Positions 26,392 to 33,867 of a DNA stretch of 64,000 nucleotides are shown in pieces. Positions within the stretch are counted from its first letter, which is position 1. Each line of letters begins with the position of its first letter. A program made the position numbers and the translations under genes. This DNA comes from Dyella kyungheensis (lineage in GTDB: Bacteria > Pseudomonadota > Gammaproteobacteria > Xanthomonadales > Rhodanobacteraceae): assembly GCF_016905005.1 (NCBI RefSeq), contig NZ_JADIKC010000005.1:124001-188000 (forward strand), given 5' to 3'. The notes beneath the pieces were generated by a model. It made no database searches. It was not told the origin of the DNA and was given only the letters and a program-made list of their open reading frames with translations.

Positions 26392-27561
26392 TCAGATCAC
26401 CATCTTCAACAATTGCGAGAGGATCACCTTGGCTGGAATCACCGAGAGCCAGATCGGCGCAAACGGCAGCAGTGCCGCCACGGCCAGCGATAGCGCCGCC
26501 CGCGGGTCGAACAGGATGGGCCGCATGGAATAGACGTTCGCGGTCACGCCGTACAGATCGGTGGTCGAGGAGAAGTCCGGCTTTTCCAGCGACTCCGGAT
26601 CGACCACCCGGTCCGGCCCCAGCCATTTGTTTTCGAACTGCGTGCCCAGGCGACTGGCCAGCGCACCGTACTCGAAGATTCCCCGCCGCCACGCCATCAA
26701 CAACATGCGCCCGAAGACCAGCGGCGGAACGAGAAAGATGACCACCACCATGATGGCGGTGGCGATCGGCGTGGCAGGATGGTCCATCGGGTTCCAGCCG
26801 AAGTGGATCACCTCGTTGGCGAACGTTCCCGCCGTGATGATGCCGATGGCCAGCGCGAGCGGGGTGAACATCCTCGGTGAGAACGCCACGAACAGCAGGC
26901 CGCCGGCCTTGTCGGGATGCGAGGCGACCAGATGCAGCCCCATGTGCGAGACCTGATGAAGAAAGCGCGTCCACACGCCCACGCGCCATACCCAGCTGAG
27001 CAGCAGCCCGAGCAACAGCGGCAGGCTGATCACCATGTGCCACCAGCCGGCCAGCGAGCGGTGTGTCGATGCCGCCGCGTAATGCCAGATCGGCAGCGCG
27101 TCCTGATGTACCGTCAGCACGATGGTGATCACAAACGCATAGACGATGAACGTCATGGTCGCCGACGGCCATACGCCCAGGCTCAGGCGCCGGGTCGATG
27201 CGACGGCGTCGTCGAAACGTTGGCGGTCGGCTTCGTCGATGATCTTGGACGTGAGGAAGTGCTGCGCGGTCAGGTCCAGCCGTGGCAGGATGATGTACTC
27301 GGAAAGAATCAGGATGGGCACGGCCAGCAGAAAGCGCGCGTGCACCGCGACATCGGTGAAGAACGCATGCAGCAACTCCTGGTGTCCGGAAACGAACGCC
27401 TGCATCGCACAAAGCACGGCCAGCGGGACCCAGGCGAAGGCCATCGCGATGAGCACGCGGCGAAAGGCCTGGGCGCGATGCGCCGGCTTGATCAGGCGCA
27501 GCCGCCGAAGCACGGCGACGTGCTTGGGTTCTTCGAAGATGCTGGCAGTGGGTTCGGTCAT
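26392..27561 (-). CDS. Multi-pass inner-membrane protein of unknown function
   Basis: A 389-residue protein with about seven hydrophobic segments (roughly 36-58, 76-92, 135-157, 175-195, 235-255, 265-290 and 350-375) and soluble loops rich in charged residues (DEADRQRFDDAVASTRR). I do not recognise the family and see no catalytic motif. It starts 27 bp after the stop of the outer-membrane protein gene upstream, in the same direction, so it belongs to that transcript, together with the rubredoxin gene behind it. The start ATG 27561 is the only early one. Confidence 0.75.
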   Translation of the reverse strand: MTEPTASIFEEPKHVAVLRRLRLIKPAHRAQAFRRVLIAMAFAWVPLAVLCAMQAFVSGHQELLHAFFTDVAVHARFLLAVPILILSEYIILPRLDLTAQHFLTSKIIDEADRQRFDDAVASTRRLSLGVWPSATMTFIVYAFVITIVLTVHQDALPIWHYAAASTHRSLAGWWHMVISLPLLLGLLLSWVWRVGVWTRFLHQVSHMGLHLVASHPDKAGGLLFVAFSPRMFTPLALAIGIITAGTFANEVIHFGWNPMDHPATPIATAIMVVVIFLVPPLVFGRMLLMAWRRGIFEYGALASRLGTQFENKWLGPDRVVDPESLEKPDFSSTTDLYGVTANVYSMRPILFDPRAALSLAVAALLPFAPIWLSVIPAKVILSQLLKMVI

Positions 27562-27588
27562 CCGCCTAGCTTCGGCGACACGCCATGC

Positions 27589-28437
27589 TCAGAAATGCCA
27601 GGTGAAGCTGAGTGCCGGTCCGCTCAGCTGCACGCGCTTGAGGAATTTGTCGTCGTCGCCCTGGTTGTATTGCACGTCGCGATAGTTGAGCGCGATATCG
27701 CCCCAGTGAAAGCCGTAGGCCACGCCGAGCATCAACTGATAGGTGTTGTCCGAACTGCCCGCGCCGACGTCGGCGTAGTAGGGAAAGAACCAGTTGCTTT
27801 CCTCAAACGGCGACCAGCGGCCGCGGATGCCTACGATGCCGTCGGTGACGTGGGTCTGGTTGTGCAGATGGCCGCTGTTGTCGATATCCACGCGCCCACC
27901 GTTGCCGGTGAGATTGAAATTCCAGTCGAGGTTGCCCTTGATCCATAGATAACGCACGCCGAACACCAGGTCGATGTAACCCTGTTGGCCGTGCGCCAGG
28001 GTGTAGAGGCCGGCGAAGTTCACCATGCCGCCCTTGATGCCCCAGCGCGTATCGAGATTGGCGCTGGCGCCGATGCGGTCGCCGCCGATGTTGGTGAAGC
28101 GGCCTTTCTCGTTGGAGAACTTCACCCAGTCGAAATCGCCGTAGAAGCCCCAGTTTCCCTTGCGCACGGTACCGTCGATCATGAAAGCGCCACTGAGGTA
28201 GTCGAACAGGTCCTTGTCGGATTTCTGGTTGACCGTGCCGCCGTTGTTGGGCAGTTGAAAACGCGTCTCCGCGCTGATGCCCGGCAGCCATCCATACGGC
28301 TGGATGCTGCCGTGCCAGTCGCCATCCCAATAGTCGGGCGTGTCCGCCTTCGCCAGGGGAGCCGCCAGGGCCGCAACGCAGGAAGCAGCCATGACGGCGC
28401 GGGTCAACGTAAAGCGCGGGAACGCAATGCGGCGCAT
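27589..28437 (-). CDS. Outer-membrane beta-barrel protein of unknown function
   Basis: A 282-residue exported protein. A signal peptide (TRAVMAASCVAALAAPLAKA) precedes an aromatic, alternating beta pattern (GSIQPYGWLPGISAETRF, GNWGFYGDFDWVKFSNEKG, GYIDLVFGVRYLWIKG, ALNYRDVQYNQGDDDKFLKRV) and a C-terminal Phe, which fits a small barrel of the outer membrane. The start at 28437 is set by TGAGGA about 8 bases upstream; a longer start at 28488 lacks this. A GTAAATCTAC dyad lies 88 bp upstream, read in the same orientation relative to the gene as those before the regulators. It is divergent from DUF3300 copy 2. Confidence 0.78.
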   Translation of the reverse strand: MRRIAFPRFTLTRAVMAASCVAALAAPLAKADTPDYWDGDWHGSIQPYGWLPGISAETRFQLPNNGGTVNQKSDKDLFDYLSGAFMIDGTVRKGNWGFYGDFDWVKFSNEKGRFTNIGGDRIGASANLDTRWGIKGGMVNFAGLYTLAHGQQGYIDLVFGVRYLWIKGNLDWNFNLTGNGGRVDIDNSGHLHNQTHVTDGIVGIRGRWSPFEESNWFFPYYADVGAGSSDNTYQLMLGVAYGFHWGDIALNYRDVQYNQGDDDKFLKRVQLSGPALSFTWHF

Positions 28438-28525
28438 GATGACTGTCCTCAGGGATCGGCGGGTGAGCGATATGGTCGTGCGGCGCACGCCTGGGGCACA
28501 GCGAACTACTACCTAGCGGTCCGCG

Positions 28526-28535
28526 GTAAATCTAC
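28526..28535 (-). promoter_or_regulatory. GTA-N4-TAC dyad before the outer-membrane barrel gene
   Basis: GTAAATCTAC on the plus strand, reading GTAGATTTAC towards the gene at 28437, 88 bp away. The arms extend to CGGTA and TACCG. It is identical in all ten bases to the site at 33614, and its complement is the site at 36119. Confidence 0.5.
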
Positions 28536-28575
28536 CGAGTCCACTCGCCGGGCAAGCCCGTAGCTGCGCGCATAA

Positions 28576-28585
28576 GTAGTTTTAC
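28576..28585 (+). promoter_or_regulatory. GTA-N4-TAC dyad before DUF3300 copy 2
   Basis: GTAGTTTTAC, arms extending to AGTA and TACT, 87 bp before the start at 28673. A CATAAA -10-like hexamer follows about 14 bp downstream, so the element could also overlap a -35 box. Confidence 0.45.
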
Positions 28586-28672
28586 TGATCGTGCTTGCGC
28601 ATAAATGCAGTGGTCAATCCGTCGCGCGAAGTATCAAGCTGGTGCAAGCGTGAGCTGCACGGGAGCGGCACC

Positions 28673-30103
28673 ATGAAGACGACGAGGATCCACGGATTCG
28701 CACGGTTCGGCCTGCTGTGTCTGTTGGGCGTACTGGTCGCAGGCCCGGTGGCTGCGCAAAGCACGCAGAGTGCACCGCCTGCCGGGCAGAAGGTCTACAA
28801 CAACCAGCAGCTCGACCAGATGCTCGCACCGGTGGCGCTGTATCCCGACGCGTTGTTGTCGCAGGTGCTGATGGCCTGCACCTACCCGAGCAACGTGGCC
28901 GATGCCGCCGCGTGGTCTGCGGCGCATCCCAAGGTGCAGGGCGACGATGCAGTGAAGCAGGTCTCCAACCAGAGCTGGGATCCCAGCGTGCAGTCGCTGG
29001 TGGCTTTTCCCCAGGTGCTCGCGCAAATGAAGCAGCAGCCCGAATGGGTGCAGAACATGGGCGATGCGTTTCTTGCCCAGCCGGACGACGTGATGGCCTC
29101 CGTGCAGCGTCTGCGCGCGCAGGCGCAGAAGGCCGGCAACCTGAAGACCACCGAGCAGCAAAAGGTGGTGGTGCAGCAGGCGCCAGCCAGTGCTGCGGCG
29201 CCGAGCACCACGGTGATCCAGATCGAGCCGGCCAATCCGGAAGTGGTGTACGTACCGTCGTATAACCCGACCGTGGTCTACGGCACCTGGGCCTATCCCA
29301 GCTACCCGCCGCCTTATTGGCCGCCACCGCCCGGCTACTACTATCCGGTGGCCACCGGCCTGGCAGCAGGCATTGCCTTCGGCGTGGGTGTTGCCGCCGT
29401 CAACTCGCTGTGGGGCGGTTTCAACTGGGGCCATGGCGACGTCGACATCAACGTCAACCGTTACAACAACATCAACAACGTCAACAACCGCATCAGCGGC
29501 AACGGCAACAACCGGGCGACCTGGAACCACAACCCGTCCAATCGGCGCGGCACGCCTTATCGCGATCAGGGCAGTCGCGAGCGCTATGGGCAGGGCGTGG
29601 GTGGCGCCAACCAGCGCGAGGCGTTCCGCGGCAACGATGCGAATCGTCAGCGCGCATTGCAGAGCTTTGATCGCTCCACCGGCAACGGCTCGTCGATGGC
29701 CGCGCGGCGCGGTGCGGGCGAGACGGGCGCGGCACTCAATCGTCCGTCCGGCGGCAACCGGCCTGGTGGTGGCCAGGGCGCTGCCGGAGGCGTGGATCGA
29801 GGCAACCTCGGCGCGGATCGGGGCAACGTCGGCGGTCAGGGGCGCGGCGATCTGGGCGGACAGAATCGAGGCAATGCGAGCGCGCAGCAGCGCGGCAACT
29901 TCGCTGGCGATCGCGCATCGCAGGGACCGCGCAACAACGCGTTCAGCGGCGGGCAATCGCCAGGTTCGGCGCATACGCAAATGAATCGCGGGCAGTCCAG
30001 TCAGCGCTCGATGTCGCAGTCCCGTGGCGCCGGCGCAGGTGCCGGCCGGCAGATGTCCCGACCCGCGCCGGCCCGGGCGGGTGGCGGTGGCCGTCGTCGT
30101 TGA
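28673..30103 (+). CDS. DUF3300 envelope protein, copy 2
   Basis: Paralogue of the protein at 23523, 476 residues. A signal peptide is followed by the DUF3300 domain (about 35-210: QMLAPVALYPDALLSQVLMACTYP, NQSWDPSVQSLVAFPQVL, EVVYVPSYNPTVVYG) and then a Pro/Tyr-rich segment (YPPPYWPPPPGYYYP). The remaining 230 residues are low-complexity: first Asn-rich (NNINNVNNRISGNGNN), then Gly/Arg/Asn/Gln-rich repeats around RGN. The extreme end, RAGGGGRRR, matches copy 1 although the tails otherwise differ. ATG 28673 has GGGAG 7 bases upstream. The DUF2950 gene begins 11 bp after the stop. Confidence 0.87.
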   Translation: MKTTRIHGFARFGLLCLLGVLVAGPVAAQSTQSAPPAGQKVYNNQQLDQMLAPVALYPDALLSQVLMACTYPSNVADAAAWSAAHPKVQGDDAVKQVSNQSWDPSVQSLVAFPQVLAQMKQQPEWVQNMGDAFLAQPDDVMASVQRLRAQAQKAGNLKTTEQQKVVVQQAPASAAAPSTTVIQIEPANPEVVYVPSYNPTVVYGTWAYPSYPPPYWPPPPGYYYPVATGLAAGIAFGVGVAAVNSLWGGFNWGHGDVDINVNRYNNINNVNNRISGNGNNRATWNHNPSNRRGTPYRDQGSRERYGQGVGGANQREAFRGNDANRQRALQSFDRSTGNGSSMAARRGAGETGAALNRPSGGNRPGGGQGAAGGVDRGNLGADRGNVGGQGRGDLGGQNRGNASAQQRGNFAGDRASQGPRNNAFSGGQSPGSAHTQMNRGQSSQRSMSQSRGAGAGAGRQMSRPAPARAGGGGRRR

Positions 30104-30114
30104 GGAGCATGACC

Positions 30115-31017
30115 ATGAATCGCACTCCCATGATCCGTCGCCTGGCCTTGAGCACGATGTTCTGGGCTGGCTGTGTGCTTTGCGGCGCCGCCCTGGCTCA
30201 GCAGGCGAGCTATCCATCGGCCGACGCCGCCGCCAGCGCCTTCGTGCAGGCCGTTCGCGACCATGACCAGGCCGCCCTGGCCAAGGTCTTGGGCAGCAAC
30301 TGGAAAGACTACATACCCACCGAAGGCATCGATCAGGACGACGTGGACCTGTTCCTGAAGCGCTACGACGAGAGCCATCGCATCGACACGGCCGACGGCA
30401 AGGCACACCTGGATGTGGGCAAGGAGAACTGGGTATTGCCGATGCCGCTGGTGCAGGGAAGCGGCGGCTGGCACTTCGACCTGGCCGGTGCGCAGCAGGA
30501 GATACGCACACGCCACATCGGGCAGAACGAACTCGCCGTCGAACAGGCCTTGCTTGCCTACTACGACGCGCAACGCGATTACGCCTCGCAGGATCGCGAC
30601 GGCGACAAGGTGCTGCAGTATGCGCAGCGCCTGCTCAGCACGTCCGGCAAGCACGACGGTTTGTATTGGCCGGTGACGGGCGACGAGCCGCCGAGTCCGC
30701 TCGGGCCGAAATTCGCCAACGTGGTGCCGGGGCAGGGCTACTACGGCTATCACTATCGCATCCTCACCGCGCAAGGGGCGTCCGCGCCGGGAGGTGCGTA
30801 CAACTATCTGGTCGGCAAGCGCATGACCAACGGTTTCGCACTGGTCGCCTGGCCCGCGCAGTACGGCGAAACCGGCGTGATGAGTTTCATGGTCAGCCAT
30901 GACGGCCAGGTCTTCGAAAAAGACCTGGGCAAGAATGGCGCCACGACGGCGCAGTCGATGAAGGCGTTCGACCCGGACAGCAGCTGGAAGGAAGTCGACG
31001 TCCCCGCACCGAACTGA
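30115..31017 (+). CDS. DUF2950 exported protein, copy 2
   Basis: A 300-residue paralogue of the protein at 24944. Signal peptide to about residue 28 (CGAALAQQ), then YPSADAAASAFVQAVRDHDQAAL, WVLPMPLVQGSGGWHFD, GKHDGLYWPV, GYYGYHYRILTAQG and GFALVAWPAQYGETGVMSFMVSHDG. ATG 30115 is chosen because AGGAG sits 7 bases upstream; an ATG at 30109 would lie too close to that site. The ribosome site overlaps the stop of the DUF3300 gene, so translation is coupled. The BamA-like barrel gene follows 10 bp later, making a three-gene operon. Confidence 0.87.
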   Translation: MNRTPMIRRLALSTMFWAGCVLCGAALAQQASYPSADAAASAFVQAVRDHDQAALAKVLGSNWKDYIPTEGIDQDDVDLFLKRYDESHRIDTADGKAHLDVGKENWVLPMPLVQGSGGWHFDLAGAQQEIRTRHIGQNELAVEQALLAYYDAQRDYASQDRDGDKVLQYAQRLLSTSGKHDGLYWPVTGDEPPSPLGPKFANVVPGQGYYGYHYRILTAQGASAPGGAYNYLVGKRMTNGFALVAWPAQYGETGVMSFMVSHDGQVFEKDLGKNGATTAQSMKAFDPDSSWKEVDVPAPN

Positions 31018-31027
31018 TCCAAGCTTC

Positions 31028-32263
31028 ATGCCGGTCAGGAGGTCACACCTCACGACGGGACGCTGGCTCATCGCGATGGGGATGCTGCTGGGCACAGCAC
31101 ATCTCCACGCGCAGGCCGCACCCGACGGCAAGCAGGCGGCGTCCACTCCGTTGTCACCGGAGCGTGTGCCCGAGTCTCCCGATGAGAAGCCGACCTCGTG
31201 GTGGAACAACTTCCGCGATCCCGAGGACGGCGCGCTGGACATGTCGCGCTGGCTGCTGCAGCACAAGGGCGCGTTGCTGGTACCCATCATCATCACCGAG
31301 CCCGCCGTGGGTAATGGCGGCGGACTGGCGGCGGTGTTCTTCCAAGCGCCCAAACAATCGGAAGCCTCCAAGGAAAGCGGGTTGCGCATTCCGCCGGACA
31401 TCTATGGCGCAGCCGCCTTCAAGACGGAAAACGGTACCTGGGGTTACGGCCTTGGCGGCTCGTTTCACTTCAAGGACGATCGCTGGCGGTACGCCGGCGC
31501 AGTCGGCAAGATCAACGTCAACCTCGATTACTACACGCAGGGATTGCGGCTCGCGCCCCGCAAGATCGGCTACAACCTCGACGGCATCTTTTCCTATCAG
31601 AAGGTGTCGCGCCGGTTGGGGAACAGCGATCTGTTCCTTTCGGTGCGATGGATCTACATGGATCTCGACAGCCGCCTCAACCTCAGCAGCAACGATCAAT
31701 ACTTCCAGCCCAGGGACTTCGCCCATCGTGCATCCGGTCTGGGGCTGGGGCTGGATTACGACTCGCGCGACAACACGCTGACGCCGTCGAAGGGCTGGTT
31801 ATGGCGCTTGGAAGCGACCCCTTACTCGCCGGCATTCGGCAGCGACAACACGTTTCAGAGTTACCGCGCGCACGCCTACGGCTATTTCCCGCTGGGCCGC
31901 GACTGGGTGTTGGGCACGCGCGCGGACTACCGTTCCGCACGCGGCGACGTGCCGTTCTATCAGCAGCCGTCCATCGACCTGCGCGGCATCGCCTATGGGC
32001 GCTACCAGGACCAGAACGTGGGCGTGCTGGAAGCGGAACTGCGCTGGAACTTCCGTCCGCGCTGGGCCTTGCTCGGTTTCGGCGGCGCCGGCAAGGCATG
32101 GGGACGAACGTTGGATTTTGGCGATGCGAGCACCCACACGGCCGAAGGCGTGGGCTTCCGCTATCTGATTTCACGCACGCTGGGGCTGTACGCCGGGCTC
32201 GACTGGGCCTGGAGCGAAGGCGATCACGCGTATTACATCCAGGTGGGCAGCGCATGGCGCTGA
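31028..32263 (+). CDS. BamA/TamA-like outer-membrane barrel protein without POTRA domains
   Basis: A 411-residue protein with a signal peptide and a C-terminal barrel resembling the surface-antigen (Omp85) domain: LGLGLDYDSRDNTLTPSKGWLWRLEATPYSPAFGSDNTFQSYRAH, GVLEAELRWNFRPRWALLGFGGAG and the last strand YIQVGSAWR. The N-terminal 100 residues contain no POTRA repeats, so it is not a full BamA or TamA; stand-alone barrels of this type are often paired with exported lipases or enzymes. Here it follows DUF3300-DUF2950 by 10 bp. A role in secretion or surface display is possible but not shown. Confidence 0.8.
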   Translation: MPVRRSHLTTGRWLIAMGMLLGTAHLHAQAAPDGKQAASTPLSPERVPESPDEKPTSWWNNFRDPEDGALDMSRWLLQHKGALLVPIIITEPAVGNGGGLAAVFFQAPKQSEASKESGLRIPPDIYGAAAFKTENGTWGYGLGGSFHFKDDRWRYAGAVGKINVNLDYYTQGLRLAPRKIGYNLDGIFSYQKVSRRLGNSDLFLSVRWIYMDLDSRLNLSSNDQYFQPRDFAHRASGLGLGLDYDSRDNTLTPSKGWLWRLEATPYSPAFGSDNTFQSYRAHAYGYFPLGRDWVLGTRADYRSARGDVPFYQQPSIDLRGIAYGRYQDQNVGVLEAELRWNFRPRWALLGFGGAGKAWGRTLDFGDASTHTAEGVGFRYLISRTLGLYAGLDWAWSEGDHAYYIQVGSAWR

Positions 32264-32280
32264 GCCTCACCAGGAGGCTC
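32262..32280 (+). terminator. Hairpin at the end of the BamA-like gene
   Basis: Seven-bp stem GAGCCTC / GAGGCTC with loop ACCAG, overlapping the stop codon. It lacks a T-run. It lies between convergent genes and may stop transcription from the left. Confidence 0.4.
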
Positions 32281-32303
32281 GCAGCCCGGCATCGCCCATC
32301 GGC

Positions 32304-32762
32304 TCAGCCGACGGTATAGCCCTTGCCCTTCATGCAGGCGCTGTAGGCCTGGCCGAGGTTGGCGGCGTTCTGGTTCTGCGTGGCGGCCGACGCCGCGTTC
32401 TGCTGTCGCCGTTGTTCGCGTGCCCGCATGCCGCCGGCCACCACGCCGGCCGTCGCGCCGACACCCGCGCCATGGCCCGCGTCGTCATTCGCCACACCGC
32501 CGATCACCGCACCTGCCGCGGCGCCACGCGCGGCTCCGGCAACGCGCTGGCCGCCGCCCACCGCCGGTCCCGTTTGCGGCGGAGGCGCGGCCTGGGTCGG
32601 TGCATTGGTCTGCGCCCAGGACATGCACGCGCTCTTGTCGGCCTGTTGCTGGTTGGCGTTCTGTCCGTTGGCCGGGTAGGTGGCGGGCAGTTGCTGGGCC
32701 GCCGCCGCCGAAGCGATGAAGACGAGCGCCCATCCGGTGTGCCGCAGGCTTGAGATGTTCAT
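32304..32762 (-). CDS. Glycine-zipper exported protein
   Basis: A 152-residue protein. A short signal peptide (WALVFIASAAAA) is followed by an Asn/Gln-rich linker and a small/Gly-rich membrane-active segment (GAARGAAAGAVIGGVANDD..GVGATAGVVAGGMRA, about 78-113), the glycine-zipper pattern of YMGG/RcnB-like envelope proteins. Two Cys are present (CMSWAQ and SACMKG). AAGGGAG lies 6 bases before ATG 32762. The function is unknown; such proteins usually insert into or associate with a membrane. It lies between the BamA-like gene and the response regulator, and is 59 bp downstream of the latter, possibly on its transcript. Confidence 0.75.
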   Translation of the reverse strand: MNISSLRHTGWALVFIASAAAAQQLPATYPANGQNANQQQADKSACMSWAQTNAPTQAAPPPQTGPAVGGGQRVAGAARGAAAGAVIGGVANDDAGHGAGVGATAGVVAGGMRAREQRRQQNAASAATQNQNAANLGQAYSACMKGKGYTVG

Positions 32763-32821
32763 GTGTGCTCCCTTTGACGGTGTGAGAAGAGGCGGACCGG
32801 GCCAGCCTCGTGGTAGCGGGG

Positions 32822-33517
32822 CTAGTGCAACGATTCGTCCTCCGCGGCCACATACAGCTCGTACGGCGCGACCGGAATCAGTCCAAGACGCTCCGCCTCG
32901 CGAATGAGCGCGACGCCGCTGTGCACGCCCAGCAGGTCGAGCAGCGACTGGCGATGGCTTTCCACGGTACGTATCGAAATGCCCAGCTCGGCTGCGATTT
33001 CGCTGGTCCGCTTTCCCTTGGCCATCGATTCGATCACTTCGCGCTGGCGGCGGGTGAGGCGATGCAGCGATTCGGGCGCTTCCAGCAGCGAGGCCATCAA
33101 CTGCGGGCTGATGAACTGGTTGCCCGCGCACACTTCGGCCATCGCATTGAACAATTCGCTGCTGGGCGATTGCTTGAGCACATAGCCGTTGGCGCCCGCC
33201 TGCATCGCTTCGCGCACGATCAAGGGCTCGCTGTGGGTGGACAGCACCACCACGGGAATGTCGCTGCCTTGTTGCCGCAATCGTTGCAGCGCCTGCAGGG
33301 CGCTGAAGGGAGGCATGGCGATGTCGGTGATGAGCAGATCCACCTGGCCTTCCAGCACCGCCTCGATCAGCGCCTCGCCGTCGTGCACCAGGCGAACCGA
33401 ACTGGTGCGCTTGGCGAGCAGTCCTGCCAGGCCTTCGGCGACGCAACGGTGCTCGTCCGCCAGCAGCACGCGAAGCTTGCGGGTACTTTTGGAAGCGATG
33501 CGTGCGTTCGCTTTCAT
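32822..33517 (-). CDS. NarL/FixJ-type response regulator
   Basis: A 231-residue two-component regulator. The receiver covers about 15-130, with acidic ADEH (Asp21, Glu22), phospho-acceptor Asp65 (LLITDIAMP), Ser/Thr in VVLSTHS and Lys in YVLKQS. A LuxR-type HTH follows at about 150-210 (LTRRQREVIESMAKGKRTSEIAAELGISIRTVESHRQSLLDLLGV). It is divergent from the histidine kinase gene at 33868, and a 10-bp dyad lies 96 bp upstream of its start. It may be phosphorylated by that kinase. The C-terminal tail beyond the HTH (about 20 residues) is unusual but short. Confidence 0.92.
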   Translation of the reverse strand: MKANARIASKSTRKLRVLLADEHRCVAEGLAGLLAKRTSSVRLVHDGEALIEAVLEGQVDLLITDIAMPPFSALQALQRLRQQGSDIPVVVLSTHSEPLIVREAMQAGANGYVLKQSPSSELFNAMAEVCAGNQFISPQLMASLLEAPESLHRLTRRQREVIESMAKGKRTSEIAAELGISIRTVESHRQSLLDLLGVHSGVALIREAERLGLIPVAPYELYVAAEDESLH

Positions 33518-33609
33518 GATCGCTCAGACCCCTGCCAAGCCGCTGCTTGCGCCTGCTGCAGCTTGGGCTTTCGAGGTCCGCTTGGTAAGCGAACTTTCAC
33601 TCAAACGAC

Positions 33610-33627
33610 ATCCGTAAATCTACGGAT
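33610..33627 (-). promoter_or_regulatory. Extended GTA-N4-TAC dyad before the response regulator gene
   Basis: ATCCGTA-AATC-TACGGAT: 7-bp arms around a 4-bp spacer, with the core GTAAATCTAC at 33614-33623. The core lies 96 bp upstream of the start at 33517. It is the most symmetrical copy of the dyads shared among regulator and envelope genes. Confidence 0.5.
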
Positions 33628-33747
33628 TGGGGCCTGAAAAGCCTCTTGCGGAGCGATTTTTCCGCTGCATTGAGCGGCGCTGACCCATATGCATCGACTC
33701 AATCCGGCGGACTTGCAGTGCAGGAAGACCTCCGGGAGCCGCGCATC

Positions 33748-33757
33748 GTAGAACTAC
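33748..33757 (+). promoter_or_regulatory. GTA-N4-TAC dyad before the kinase gene
   Basis: GTAGAACTAC, 110 bp upstream of the kinase start at 33868. It shares the outer bases with the other copies but differs in the centre, so it is the weakest member with the 28576 site. Confidence 0.4.
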
Positions 33758-33867
33758 CTAAACCATCACGGGGCAATGACGGGCATCGTGGGCAAATGCA
33801 GGGTGGCTTCGATAGTCCGGCGAGTCACTCGAGGGGCCGCAGCTGTTGATTGCAGCAGGGCGAAAGG

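Larger units (their letters stand above)
33518..33867. other. Divergent regulator-kinase control region
   Basis: A 350-bp gap between the response regulator and kinase genes. It holds the dyads at 33610-33627 and 33748-33757 and no gene. Confidence 0.5.
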
